Assembly: GCF_003583935.1 (NCBI RefSeq)
Contig: NZ_QYRN01000013.1
Coordinates: 1-64,000 of the forward strand
Origin: Aureimonas flava
GTDB taxonomy: Bacteria > Pseudomonadota > Alphaproteobacteria > Rhizobiales > Rhizobiaceae
Reading direction: 5' to 3'
Length of the DNA: 64,000 nucleotides
Shown here: positions 1 through 10,294 of the stretch, in pieces
How the letters are laid out: each line of letters opens with the position of its first letter
How positions within the stretch are numbered: position 1 is the first letter of the stretch
The notes under the pieces: generated by a model
The model's input: the letters and a program-made list of their open reading frames with translations, nothing else
Databases searched by the model: none
What the model was told of the DNA's origin: nothing
Position numbers and translations under genes: made by a program

Positions 1-74
1 TCACGGTGATCCATCACCATCCGAACCGCACGGGCGCGGACCTCGGGACTAAACGGCGGTGTTCTCTTCGTCAT
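1..74 (-). CDS. IS3-family transposase OrfA, N-terminal fragment
   Basis: This is an ATG-initiated frame whose 24 visible codons read MTKRTPPFSPEVRARAVRMV and then MDHR. The pattern S-P-E-V-R-x-R-A-V-R-M-V is typical of the first helix of IS3-family OrfA, the small helix-turn-helix protein that is fused to the DDE transposase OrfB by programmed frameshifting. It continues past the left edge. The ATG is preceded by GAGAGGATGGAGCC, a plausible ribosome-binding site. Whether the element is intact cannot be judged. Confidence 0.7.
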   Translation of the reverse strand, partial: MTKRTPPFSPEVRARAVRMVMDHR

Positions 75-124
75 GGCTCCATCCTCTCAAGAGTTGGAGC
101 CTCCGACAAACCCGGGGCGGTTCA
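1..124 (-). mobile_element. IS3-family insertion sequence, one end (partial)
   Basis: On the minus strand the element begins with TGAACCGCCCCGGGTTTGTC at 124-105, a terminus resembling those of IS3-family elements. After a ribosome-binding-like stretch comes a transposase OrfA start at 74. The element runs off the left edge, so its length, other end and target duplication cannot be seen. It lies inside the integrase gene that is otherwise readable from 582 down to 125. The assignment rests on the terminus, the OrfA start and the interruption of a recognisable gene. Confidence 0.8.
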
Positions 125-582
125 TTCACCTTCTCGCACATCGCGCGCAGATCCTCAGGCAGAATCTCGTGCAGGAGCCGGTTCCGGAAGGTCGGCAGAA
201 TATCGCGCTCGAAGATGGTGCGGCGCATGGCGCGGGTGCTATCGGCCATTCGCGCGTCTTGCAGCCAGCGCTCGCCAAATTCGCCGAAACTCTTGGCTTC
301 CTTGATCCGCCGCTTCTCGCGTCGCTTTTCGAACGCAGGCGAGACGCCATCCTGAATCATCAGTTTGGCCTCGATCAGCTTCTCTCGGGCGCGCGCAAGC
401 GAAACGCCCGTTGGGCCGTACCTGCCAATGATCACCGTTTCCCGGCGCCCGTTCAAACGGTAGTCGACGCGGAAGGTCAACGCGCCGGTCGGCGACACCA
501 ACAGGTACATCCCGTCGCGGTCCGTCACCTTGTACATTTTATCTCGTGGTCTCAAAGCCTTAATGGCGGCGTCTGTAAGCAT
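49..582 (-). pseudogene. Tyrosine integrase (P4-type, DUF4102 N-terminus), truncated by IS
   Basis: The frame starts at ATG 582, with GGAGGGA a few bases upstream. It encodes an N-terminal arm-binding domain (MLTDAAIKALRPRDK..., DUF4102 type) followed by the start of the core-binding domain (ERWLQDARMADSTRAMRRTI). About 153 native residues are present. After CEKV at 125 the frame runs into the insertion sequence and stops at 49. The last 25 residues are therefore insertion-sequence DNA, and the catalytic R-H-R-Y domain is lost. Integrases of this type are usually about 400 residues. The gene sits next to the guaA 3' end, its probable attachment site, and is very likely inactive unless the insertion excises precisely. 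Confidence 0.88.
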
Positions 583-623
583 TCTTCCCTCCGAAACAGG
601 ACCGAAAGCGGAGAAAGCCACTA

Positions 624-783
624 AAAAGTACGTCAGCCGTTTTTAGCCCATCATTCGGAAATTTTTATCTTAATTTCCAATGCGTTATGGTCAAAAAAAG
701 TCCGTCAGCAGCTCTCACGCCCCTGACGGTACTTTCAAAAGATCAATTGAGCAAGTTTGTGGGGACCGCCGAAAAGTCCGTCA
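624..783. repeat. Four AAAAGTMCGTCA-like boxes (candidate integrase arm sites)
   Basis: Similar boxes occur at 624-636 (AAAAGTACGTCAG), 696-708 (AAAAGTCCGTCAG), inverted at 722-735 (CCTGACGGTACTTT) and at 772-783 (AAAAGTCCGTCA). The region lies between the integrase start and the guaA 3' end and is clearly AT-richer than its surroundings. Spaced repeats of this kind between an integrase gene and its core site are where arm-type binding sites of tyrosine recombinases are found. That function is inferred, not shown. I see no gene in 583-898. Confidence 0.55.
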
Positions 784-898
784 CCTGTGACGCTTACCCC
801 ACGATAGATTCCGAAACATGCAGAAGTATTTTTCGTTTTATATCATCGACTTGCTGGAAGTTATGGCGTAGTATTAGATACCCTCGGATAGGCCTGAA

Positions 899-910
899 TC
901 ATTCCCACTC
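899..910 (-). other. Candidate attachment core at the guaA 3' end
   Basis: The last twelve bases of guaA, stop codon included, read GAGTGGGAATGA on the minus strand. The 3' end of guaA is a known integration site for genomic islands, and here a P4-type integrase remnant begins about 317 bases away with nothing but repeats and AT-rich DNA between. The partner core at the far end of the element lies outside the window, so the exact crossover segment cannot be defined here. Confidence 0.55.
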
Positions 911-2455
911 GATCGTGCCGGGCGGCTTGGACGTGATGTCGTAGACCACGCGGTTGATGCCGCGCACCTCGTTGATGATGCGCGTCGCCGCGTTGCCGAG
1001 GAACTCCATGTCGTAGGGGTAGAAATCCGCTGTCATGCCGTCCACCGAGGTCACGGCGCGCAGGGCGCAGACGAACTCGTAGGTGCGCCCGTCGCCCATC
1101 ACGCCGACCGTCTGGACGGGCAGGAGCACGGTGAAGGCCTGCCAGATCGCGTCGTAGAGCCCGGCCTTGCGGATCTCGTCCAGGTAGATCGCGTCGGCCT
1201 GGCGCAGGATGTCGAGCTTCTCGCGCGTGACGCCGCCGGGGCAGCGGATCGCAAGGCCCGGACCCGGGAAAGGATGGCGGCCGACGAAACGGTCCGGCAG
1301 GCCGAGCTCGCGGCCGAGCTCGCGCACCTCGTCCTTGAACAGCTCGCGCAGGGGCTCCACGAGCTTCATGTTCATGCGCTCGGGCAGGCCGCCCACGTTG
1401 TGGTGCGACTTGATCGTCACCGACGGGCCGCCGGTGAAGGACACGCTCTCGATCACGTCGGGATAGAGCGTTCCTTGCGCCAGGAACTCGGCGCCGCCGA
1501 TCTTGGCGGCTTCGGCCTCGAAGGTCTCGATGAACAGGCGGCCGATCGTCTTGCGCTTGACCTCGGGATCCATCTCCCCTTCCAGCGCGTCGAGGAACAT
1601 GTCCTGCGCCTGCACGTGGACGAGCGGGATGTTGTAGTGGTCGCGGAACATGCCCACGACTTCCTCGGCCTCGCCCATGCGCAGGAGGCCGTGGTCGACG
1701 AAGATGCAGGTGAGTTGGTCGCCGACCGCCTCGTGCAGCAGGATCGCCGCCACCGAGGAATCCACGCCGCCCGAAAGGCCGCAGATCACCTTGGCCTTGC
1801 CGACCTTGGCGCGGATCTCCTCGATCGCCTGGGCGCGGAAGGCGGCCATGGTCCAGTCGCCCGGCAGGCCGGCGATGCGATGGACGAAGTTGGAGATGAG
1901 CTTGGCGCCGTCCGGCGTGTGGACCACTTCCGGGTGGAACTGGACGCCGTAGAAGCGCCGCGCCTCGTCGGCGATGGCGGCGAACGGCGCGCCGGGCGAG
2001 GTGGCGACGATCTCGAAGCCCTTGGGCAGCGCGGTGACCCGGTCGCCGTGGCTCATCCAGACCTGGTGGCGCGTGCCTTCGGCCCAGATCCCGTCGAACA
2101 GCGGCGAGCCCTTCTGCACCTCGAGGAAGGCGCGTCCGAACTCGCGGTGCAGCCCGCCCTCGATCCGGCCGCCGAGCTGGGCGCACATGGTCTGCTGCCC
2201 GTAGCAGATGCCCAGAACCGGCACGCCCGCGTCGAAGATCGCGTCCGGCGCGCGCGGCGAGTTCTCCTCCGTGGTGGAGGCGGGCGAGCCCGACAGGATC
2301 ACCGCGCGCGGCTTGAGGCGGCGGAAGCCTTCCTCGGCCGACTGGAACGGCACGATCTCAGAATAGACGCCGGCCTCGCGAACGCGACGCGCGATGAGCT
2401 GCGTCACCTGGGAGCCGAAATCGACGATGAGGATGTTGTCGGGGTGCTGGGTCAT
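899..2455 (-). CDS. guaA: GMP synthase (glutamine-hydrolysing)
   Basis: Converts XMP to GMP with ATP and glutamine in the cytoplasm, the last step of guanine nucleotide synthesis. The 518-residue protein is full length. The class I glutamine amidotransferase domain carries the nucleophile in GICYGQQ (Cys84) with His174 and Glu176 in FHPE. The ATP-pyrophosphatase domain has the PP-loop SGGVDSS at 228-234, and the C-terminal dimerisation domain ends in PPGTIEWE. It starts nine bases after the mtnN stop, so it is probably the last gene of the rsmB-tspO-mtnN-guaA unit. The final codons double as the likely attachment site of the neighbouring element without changing the protein. Confidence 0.98.
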   Translation of the reverse strand: MTQHPDNILIVDFGSQVTQLIARRVREAGVYSEIVPFQSAEEGFRRLKPRAVILSGSPASTTEENSPRAPDAIFDAGVPVLGICYGQQTMCAQLGGRIEGGLHREFGRAFLEVQKGSPLFDGIWAEGTRHQVWMSHGDRVTALPKGFEIVATSPGAPFAAIADEARRFYGVQFHPEVVHTPDGAKLISNFVHRIAGLPGDWTMAAFRAQAIEEIRAKVGKAKVICGLSGGVDSSVAAILLHEAVGDQLTCIFVDHGLLRMGEAEEVVGMFRDHYNIPLVHVQAQDMFLDALEGEMDPEVKRKTIGRLFIETFEAEAAKIGGAEFLAQGTLYPDVIESVSFTGGPSVTIKSHHNVGGLPERMNMKLVEPLRELFKDEVRELGRELGLPDRFVGRHPFPGPGLAIRCPGGVTREKLDILRQADAIYLDEIRKAGLYDAIWQAFTVLLPVQTVGVMGDGRTYEFVCALRAVTSVDGMTADFYPYDMEFLGNAATRIINEVRGINRVVYDITSKPPGTIEWE

Positions 2456-2464
2456 GGCGGACTT

Positions 2465-3133
2465 CTAGTCAGGCGCCGCCGAAAAACAAGGGGGCTCGGG
2501 CGACCAGCCCGGCAGGGTCTCGGCAAGGCGGTCGAGGGCGTCGGCGAGGCGCCCGTCGATCAGCGGCAGGAGCGCCGTCCAGTCGTCGAGGCGGTGCAGC
2601 TCGCTCACCCCGTCGGAGATGCCGCGCAGGCCGATCAGCGCGACCCCGAAGCGCTGGCAGGCGCGCAGCACCGCGAAGGTCTCCATGTCCACCATGTCGG
2701 CGTCGATGGCGCGGTAGGCCGCGCCGCTGACGATGTCCGCCCCCGACGAGAGGCGCGCCGTCGGCAGGCCGGGCAGCGGGGTCGGCAGCGGCATTTCCGG
2801 CGGCAGGTCGAGAAAGGGCGTCACGCCGCGCGCGAAGCCGAGCGGGCTCGCATCCATGTCGCGCCAGGACACGTGCGAGGCCTGGTAGATCGCGCCCTGC
2901 TCCAGCGTCGCCGAACCGGCCGAGCCGAGCGACACCACGAGATCGGGCATCTGCCCGCGCGCGGCGCAGGCGCCGAGCGCGCAGGCCGTGGCGACGCCCG
3001 CCTCGATCGGCCCGACGCCGGTGACGAGCGGCCGGATGCGCGCCCGCAGCGCCGGCCCGTATTCGGGCAAGGCCGCGAGGGCGAACAGCACGCGGCGGCC
3101 GCCCACGGTCTCCAGGGGGACCTCGAACCTCAT
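2465..3133 (-). CDS. mtnN: 5'-methylthioadenosine/S-adenosylhomocysteine nucleosidase-like
   Basis: A 222-residue protein of the PNP/UDP-phosphorylase superfamily. It probably hydrolyses methylthioadenosine or S-adenosylhomocysteine to adenine plus a thioribose, in methionine salvage. Visible marks are a glycine-rich phosphate/ribose loop (VVSLGSAGSA, about 66-75), VDMETFAV with the ribose-contacting Glu151, and GISD with Asp174, the usual catalytic acid position. The start ATG at 3133 overlaps the tspO stop as ATGA. The reading frame is open further upstream, but that extension overlaps tspO and is not protein-like. The family also contains nucleosidases with other bases, so substrate is inferred. 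Confidence 0.85.
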   Translation of the reverse strand: MRFEVPLETVGGRRVLFALAALPEYGPALRARIRPLVTGVGPIEAGVATACALGACAARGQMPDLVVSLGSAGSATLEQGAIYQASHVSWRDMDASPLGFARGVTPFLDLPPEMPLPTPLPGLPTARLSSGADIVSGAAYRAIDADMVDMETFAVLRACQRFGVALIGLRGISDGVSELHRLDDWTALLPLIDGRLADALDRLAETLPGWSPEPPCFSAAPD

Positions 3134-3582
3134 CCGTTCAGCCTCCAGATCGCCGCGTTGAGAAGCGTCGCATAGGACACCCAGGCCGCATAGGGCACGA
3201 AGCACCAGAAGGCGATCGGGTCTCGCCCGCCGGTGCGCGCCATGAAGGCCAGGATCGCCGCCAGCATCCCGAGGATCACCACCAGCGCCGGCAGCACCGC
3301 ATGGGCGCTGAAGAACAGCGGCGACCACAGGAAGTTCAGCGCCATCTGCACCGCCCAGGCGACGACCGCGCGCCGGTTGGCCGCCCGGAAGGCACGCCAG
3401 CCGGCCACCGCGATTAGGACGTAGAGCACGGTCCAGGTCGGCGCGAAGATCCAGTCGGGCGGATTGAACCACGGCTTCTCGAGATGGCGGTACCAGTCGT
3501 CCGGCGTGTTGCGGGCGCCGACGAACAACCCGCCGCCGAGCGACACGGCGAGAAACGCGAGAAGGCTCAGCCAGCGCATCAT
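3130..3582 (-). CDS. tspO: TspO/MBR family protein (tryptophan-rich sensory protein)
   Basis: A 150-residue membrane protein with about five hydrophobic segments and the family's aromatic signatures: WYRHLEKPWFNPPDWIFAPTW near the N-terminus and an ALNFLWSPLFF stretch further on. Bacterial TspO proteins bind porphyrins and related tetrapyrroles and influence photosynthesis- or stress-related expression; the role here is not shown. The first ATG (3582) overlaps the rsmB stop in ATGATG, with a second ATG three bases later. The gene overlaps mtnN at its other end, so it is translationally coupled on both sides. Confidence 0.9.
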   Translation of the reverse strand: MMRWLSLLAFLAVSLGGGLFVGARNTPDDWYRHLEKPWFNPPDWIFAPTWTVLYVLIAVAGWRAFRAANRRAVVAWAVQMALNFLWSPLFFSAHAVLPALVVILGMLAAILAFMARTGGRDPIAFWCFVPYAAWVSYATLLNAAIWRLNG

Positions 3583-4877
3583 GGCGTCCGCTCCAGGAGC
3601 GCGAAGAAGAAGCCGTCCGTGCCCGAGCGCAGGGGCGTCAGCGTCAGCACGGAGCCGGCCGCGATGCGCTCGGCGTGGTAGGCGGGGCCCGCGGCGGGGA
3701 GCCTGTCGGCCCAGAGCGCCTCGGCGTCCGCCAGCCGCCAGCCCGGCATGCGCCCGAGAAAGGCCTCCACCCGCTCGGCGTTCTCGGCCCGGAGCACCGA
3801 GCAGGTGATATAGGCGAGGCGCGCGCCCGGCTTGGCGAAGCGCGCCGCCGCGTCCAGCACCTTGTCCTGCTCGCCGGTGCGCTTGGCGAGCTGCGCCTCG
3901 TTGAGGCGCCACTTGGCGTCCGGCCGGCGGCGCCAGGTGCCGGTGCCGGTGCAGGGCGCGTCGACCACCACGAGGTCCATCGTGCCATGCAGCGGCGTCA
4001 GGTCGTCGCGCGGCGCGTGGACGGTGACCGACGAGGCGCCGGCGCGCGCCAGCCGATCCCAGATCGGGGCGAGGCGCTGGCGGTCGGCGTCGAAGGCGTG
4101 GATCTCGGCCTGGTTGTCCGAGGCGGCTGCGAGCGCCAGCGTCTTGCCGCCGGCCCCGGCACAGTAGTCGAGCACGCGTTCGCCGGCTCGCGCACCGCAC
4201 AGGAGCGCCGCGACCTGCGAGCCCTCGTCCTGGATCTCGAAGGCGCCGGTCTGGAAGCCGCGCTCCACCTGGACGTTGGGATGCCGCCCCTCGCCCGCGA
4301 TCGGCGCGACGCGGAGGCCGACCGGCGAGAGCGGGGTCGGCCCCGCGCCGAACGGCGCAAGCTCGGCCTCGACCTCGCCGCGGGCCGCCTTCAGCGTGTT
4401 GACGCGCATGTCGAGCGGCGGACGGTCGGAGAGCGCCCGCGCCTCCGCGATCCAGTCGTCGCCGAGCGCGGCTCGGAGCGGCTCGGCCAGCCAGTCCGGC
4501 ACGTCGGCGGCGACCGCCGGCTCGCTCCCCTCCGCGCCCGCCCGGCGAAAGCGCGCGAGCACGGCGTCGTCGGGCAGCGGCGGCGCGAAGCGGTCGCCGT
4601 CCAGAGCCGCGCGAAGCTCGGCGGGGTCCATGCCGGAGGAGTCGAGAAAGGCGCCGAAGACGAGCGGCCCGGTCGCGTCGGTGCCCATGCGGTGCGCCAG
4701 CGAGCGGCGGCGGCGCAGCACGTCGTAGACGAGGTTGCCGATGGCCGAGCGGTCGCCCGAGCCGGCGAAGCGGTGCGACAGGCCCCAGTCCTTCAGCGCA
4801 TCCGCCACCGGGCGCCGGCGCGAGGCCATGTCGTCCAACACCTCGACCGCCGCCGCGATCCGCCCGCCAAGCCGCAT
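3579..4877 (-). CDS. rsmB: RsmB/NOP-family RNA m5C methyltransferase
   Basis: A cytoplasmic SAM-dependent RNA cytosine-C5 methyltransferase; E. coli RsmB acts on 16S rRNA C967. The chosen ATG at 4877 gives 432 residues, with GAGG five bases upstream. The frame is open 19 codons further back without a better start. An NusB-like N-terminal domain precedes the methyltransferase fold. SAM motif I is DYCAGAGGKT (237-246), motif IV is DAPCTGTG with Cys309, and motif VI is ITCS with Cys359; these are the two cysteines expected in this family. The stop overlaps the tspO ATGATG. Substrate specificity among RsmB-like paralogues cannot be settled here. Confidence 0.92.
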   Translation of the reverse strand: MRLGGRIAAAVEVLDDMASRRRPVADALKDWGLSHRFAGSGDRSAIGNLVYDVLRRRRSLAHRMGTDATGPLVFGAFLDSSGMDPAELRAALDGDRFAPPLPDDAVLARFRRAGAEGSEPAVAADVPDWLAEPLRAALGDDWIAEARALSDRPPLDMRVNTLKAARGEVEAELAPFGAGPTPLSPVGLRVAPIAGEGRHPNVQVERGFQTGAFEIQDEGSQVAALLCGARAGERVLDYCAGAGGKTLALAAASDNQAEIHAFDADRQRLAPIWDRLARAGASSVTVHAPRDDLTPLHGTMDLVVVDAPCTGTGTWRRRPDAKWRLNEAQLAKRTGEQDKVLDAAARFAKPGARLAYITCSVLRAENAERVEAFLGRMPGWRLADAEALWADRLPAAGPAYHAERIAAGSVLTLTPLRSGTDGFFFALLERTP

Positions 4878-4951
4878 GACACCTCGTCTCCGTTTCTCGA
4901 AGGGCTTGGTAGTCCGGCCGCACGCCGACCACAAGCCGAGGGCGGGACGCG

Positions 4952-4979
4952 AAAAGGGCCGGGATCGCTCCCGGCCCTT
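4952..4979 (-). terminator. Rho-independent terminator after katA
   Basis: Ten-base inverted arms AAGGGCCGGG (4954-4963) and CCCGGCCCTT (4970-4979) enclose a six-base loop. On the minus strand the second arm runs into TTTTCGCG. It lies about 25 bases past the katA stop and before rsmB, so it should end the catalase transcript and insulate rsmB. Confidence 0.8.
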
Positions 4980-5003
4980 CCTTTCCCGCTCGTGCGCGTC
5001 GCC

Positions 5004-6509
5004 CTACTCGGCGGCCGCCGAGTGGCTGGTCGTCAGGCTCGCCTCGGCGTCGTCGCGCACCTGGCTCGCCAGTGCCCGGCGGATGCCGGCGCCGTAGTCG
5101 GCATGCACCTTGTCGAAATGGCCGAGCTGGCGCTCCACGATGAAGTCCGGCACGCCCTGCATGGCGCCCGCGATGGTCGCGAACAGGCGCTCCTTGTGGG
5201 CGTCGTCGAACATCTGGAACAGCGCGCGCGGTTGGCTGTAGTGGTCGGCCTCGGCGCGATACTCGTAGCGGCCGACCTCGCCCGCGTAGCGGTGCGGCGG
5301 CTCGGCGACGCTCGGATCCTCGACCGGCCCGCCGAACGAGTTGGGCTCGTAGTAGGCGTCCGGGTTGGTCATCAGGCCGAAGGGCATCGAGCCGTCGCGA
5401 TTGTAGTGGTTCACCGGCGAGCGCGGCTTGTTGACCGGCAGCGACTCGTAGTGGACGCCGATGCGGTAGCGATGCGCGTCCGGATACGAGAACAGGCGGC
5501 CCTGCAGCATCTTGTCCGGCGAGAAGCCGATGCCCGGCACCACGTTGGACGGGTTGAAGGCCGACTGCTCGATCTCGGTGAAGTAGTTGTCCGGGTTGCG
5601 GTTCAGCTCGAACTCGCCGACCTTGATCAGCGGATACATGCCGTGCGGCCAGACCTTGGTAAGGTCAAAGGCGCTCCACCCGGTCTTCTCCTCGAAGGCC
5701 TCGGCCTCCATCTCCGGCATCACCTGCACGAAGAAGTCCCACTTCGGGAACCGGCCGGCCTCGATCATGCCGTAGAGGGCTTCCTGGTAGCTCTCGCGCG
5801 ACTTGGAGATGACCTTTTCGGCCTCCTCGTTGGTGAAGGTCTTGTGGCCCTGCTTCGTCTTGAAGTGGAACTTCACCCAGAAGCGCTCGCCCGCGTCGTT
5901 CCAGAACGAGAACGTGTGCGAGCCGTAGCCGTTCATGCGGGAGGGGTCGACCGGGATGCCGCGGTCCGACATCAGGATCGTCACCTGGTGCAGCGACTCG
6001 GGGCAGAGCGACCAGAAGTCCCACATGGCCGTCGCCGAGCGCAGGTTGCTGCGCGGGTGGCGCTTCTGCGTGTGGATGAAGTCCGGGAACTTGTAGGGGT
6101 CGGCGACGAAGAACACCGGCGTGTTGTTGCCGACGACGTCCCAGTTGCCCTCGTCGGTGTAGAACTTCAAGGAGAAGCCGCGCACGTCGCGCTCGGCATC
6201 CGCCGCGCCCTGCTCGCCGGCGACCGTGGAGAAGCGGGCCAGCATCTCGGTCTGCTTGCCGACCGCGGAGAACACCTTGGCGCGCGAGTAGCGCGTGATG
6301 TCCTCGGTCACGGTCAGGGTGCCGTAGGCACCCCAGCCCTTGGCGTGCACGACGCGCTCGGGAACGCGCTCGCGGTTCTGGTGCGCCAGCTTCTCGATGA
6401 GCTGGTAGTCCTCCAGCAGCACCGGGCCGTTGCGGCCGACCGTCTTGGAATTCTGGTTGCTCGAGAGCGGCGCGCCGGCCGTCGTCGTGAGCCGCGGTGT
6501 GTCGGTCAT
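5004..6509 (-). CDS. katA: Haem catalase (monofunctional, small subunit)
   Basis: Breaks down hydrogen peroxide to water and oxygen in the cytoplasm. The 501-residue length fits a small-subunit catalase without a C-terminal flavodoxin-like domain. The distal haem residues are His55 in [11 protein letters not shown] and Asn128 in VGNNTPVFF. The proximal haem ligand is Tyr342 in [14 protein letters not shown]. The gene is divergent from oxyR across a 98-base gap holding dyad symmetries, and a strong hairpin follows its stop. Peroxide induction through OxyR is therefore likely. Confidence 0.96.
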   Translation of the reverse strand: MTDTPRLTTTAGAPLSSNQNSKTVGRNGPVLLEDYQLIEKLAHQNRERVPERVVHAKGWGAYGTLTVTEDITRYSRAKVFSAVGKQTEMLARFSTVAGEQGAADAERDVRGFSLKFYTDEGNWDVVGNNTPVFFVADPYKFPDFIHTQKRHPRSNLRSATAMWDFWSLCPESLHQVTILMSDRGIPVDPSRMNGYGSHTFSFWNDAGERFWVKFHFKTKQGHKTFTNEEAEKVISKSRESYQEALYGMIEAGRFPKWDFFVQVMPEMEAEAFEEKTGWSAFDLTKVWPHGMYPLIKVGEFELNRNPDNYFTEIEQSAFNPSNVVPGIGFSPDKMLQGRLFSYPDAHRYRIGVHYESLPVNKPRSPVNHYNRDGSMPFGLMTNPDAYYEPNSFGGPVEDPSVAEPPHRYAGEVGRYEYRAEADHYSQPRALFQMFDDAHKERLFATIAGAMQGVPDFIVERQLGHFDKVHADYGAGIRRALASQVRDDAEASLTTSHSAAAE

Positions 6510-6526
6510 GGAACTCTCCGTGATCA

Positions 6527-6545
6527 GGTTGGAAACATTCCAACC
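6527..6545. promoter_or_regulatory. Palindrome in the katA-oxyR intergenic region
   Basis: GGTTGGAAACATTCCAACC is a perfect dyad with eight-base arms and a three-base centre, 18 bases upstream of the katA start. The element TTGGAAAC (6529-6536) recurs inverted as GTTTCCAA (6560-6567). Two further ATAG-containing segments lie at 6557 and 6589. The region is AT-rich and must hold both divergent promoters. A LysR-type (OxyR) operator is the natural reading, but the sequence does not match the E. coli OxyR four-box spacing. Confidence 0.55.
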
Positions 6546-6607
6546 CGATTCCCTCGATAGTTTCCAATCGTATTTACTCGGCCGATCGATAGGATTATCC
6601 GATCGCG

Positions 6608-9114
<2,507 letters not shown>

Positions 9115-10113
9115 TCAGCCGCCCGCCAGCATCTGGTAGGTCTCCGGCACGAAGCGGAACGCGTCGCCGTCCTGGCGCACGTAGCCAAAGCCGGGGAACG
9201 GAAGGTGATAGCCGAGAAGCGGCACCTTCGCCTCCGCGAGCATCGCGGCGAACTGCCGGCGCGTCTGCGCCGCCGCGGTCTTGTCCTGGTCGAAGCGCAC
9301 CTGCCAGTCGGGCCGCTGGAACGAGACCACGAAATGGCTGAACGTGTCGGCCATCAGGAACAGACGCTCGCCGGCGGACGACACCTCGAACGCGAGCATG
9401 CCGGGCGTGTGGCCGAAGGCGGCACGCGCCGTCATCCCGGGCACGACCGCGTCGCCGTCGCCCAGGAGCGTGGTCTTGTCCGCCAGCGGCACCACGCTCG
9501 CCTCCACCGCCTTGGCGTTGTCGGCGCGCGGGCCGTTCTTGGCCTCGTCCGAGGTCCAGAACTCCATCTCCGTGCGCCCCACGGCGTAGCGCGCGTTGGC
9601 GAAGACCGGTGCGCCCGCCTCCATCAGGCCGCCGATATGATCGCCGTGCAGATGGGTCAGGACCACCAGCGTCACGTCCCCCGGCGTCACGCCCGCCTGC
9701 CCCATGCGTTGCGTCAGAAGGCCCATGCCGTTGGCGCGTCCGGCGGCGCCCATGCCGGTGTCCACCAGCACCAGCTCGTCGCCGAGCCGCAGGAGCACGG
9801 GCTGGAAGAAGTTCGCAAAACGCGCGGGCGGCAGGAGATTGTCCTCCATCAGCGCGCCGACGACCTCCTGGCTCTGGTCCTCGCCGAAGGTCGGGAACGG
9901 CCCCTCGCCCGGCCGGATGCCGTCGAGGATCACCGTCACCTCGGCATCGCCGATCTTGAAGCGCCGCCAGCCGGGGGCGAGAGGATGCGTGTCGCTCGTG
10001 GTTTCCATGGTCGATCCCTGCGCTGCGGCCGCGCGCGGCGTCAGCGTCCCGGCGACACCGCCGGCCGCCAGGAGCAGCGCGTTGCGGCGATTGAGTTCGA
10101 AGGCGTCGGACAT
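9115..10113 (-). CDS. Metallo-beta-lactamase-fold hydrolase, exported
   Basis: A 332-residue protein. The N-terminus (MSDAFELNRRNALLLAAGGVAG...PRAAAA) looks like a twin-arginine or Sec signal of about 30 residues, so it probably acts outside the cytoplasm. The zinc motif THLHGDH is at 153-159, with further ligands suggested by FGHTPG and DTFSHF. Relatives include lactonases and other small-molecule hydrolases; the substrate cannot be assigned. The ATG at 10113 was chosen because it opens the signal peptide, and residues before it are not conserved-looking. It is divergent from the MFS exporter gene, with 181 bases between starts that must hold both promoters. Confidence 0.8.
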   Translation of the reverse strand: MSDAFELNRRNALLLAAGGVAGTLTPRAAAAQGSTMETTSDTHPLAPGWRRFKIGDAEVTVILDGIRPGEGPFPTFGEDQSQEVVGALMEDNLLPPARFANFFQPVLLRLGDELVLVDTGMGAAGRANGMGLLTQRMGQAGVTPGDVTLVVLTHLHGDHIGGLMEAGAPVFANARYAVGRTEMEFWTSDEAKNGPRADNAKAVEASVVPLADKTTLLGDGDAVVPGMTARAAFGHTPGMLAFEVSSAGERLFLMADTFSHFVVSFQRPDWQVRFDQDKTAAAQTRRQFAAMLAEAKVPLLGYHLPFPGFGYVRQDGDAFRFVPETYQMLAGG

Positions 10114-10294
10114 CGGAGGCGGCCTCACGTTCGATCGGTTGGATGCGGATAATCGTGAAGATGGCCCAACAAGGCCTGCGCACAAGGCCATCGACGCCGC
10201 GATGCCCGTCGCGGACGCTCGGAGCGACTGGCGCAGACGCTAAGGTCGGCTTATATCCCACCCGGCGTCCCCCCGTCCTCCCGCCGAGCCTGTC

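Noticed and set aside
3675-6560. 961-codon open frame on the plus strand across rsmB and katA
   Set aside because: It is antisense to two firmly identified genes. Composition is dominated by Arg, Ala, Gly and His, as expected from the opposite strand of GC-rich coding DNA, and no domain is visible.
6557-6592. Canonical E. coli-type OxyR site made of ATAG elements
   Set aside because: The two ATAG elements are 32 bases apart instead of 22 and the CTAT partners are missing. I kept only the palindrome as a candidate.
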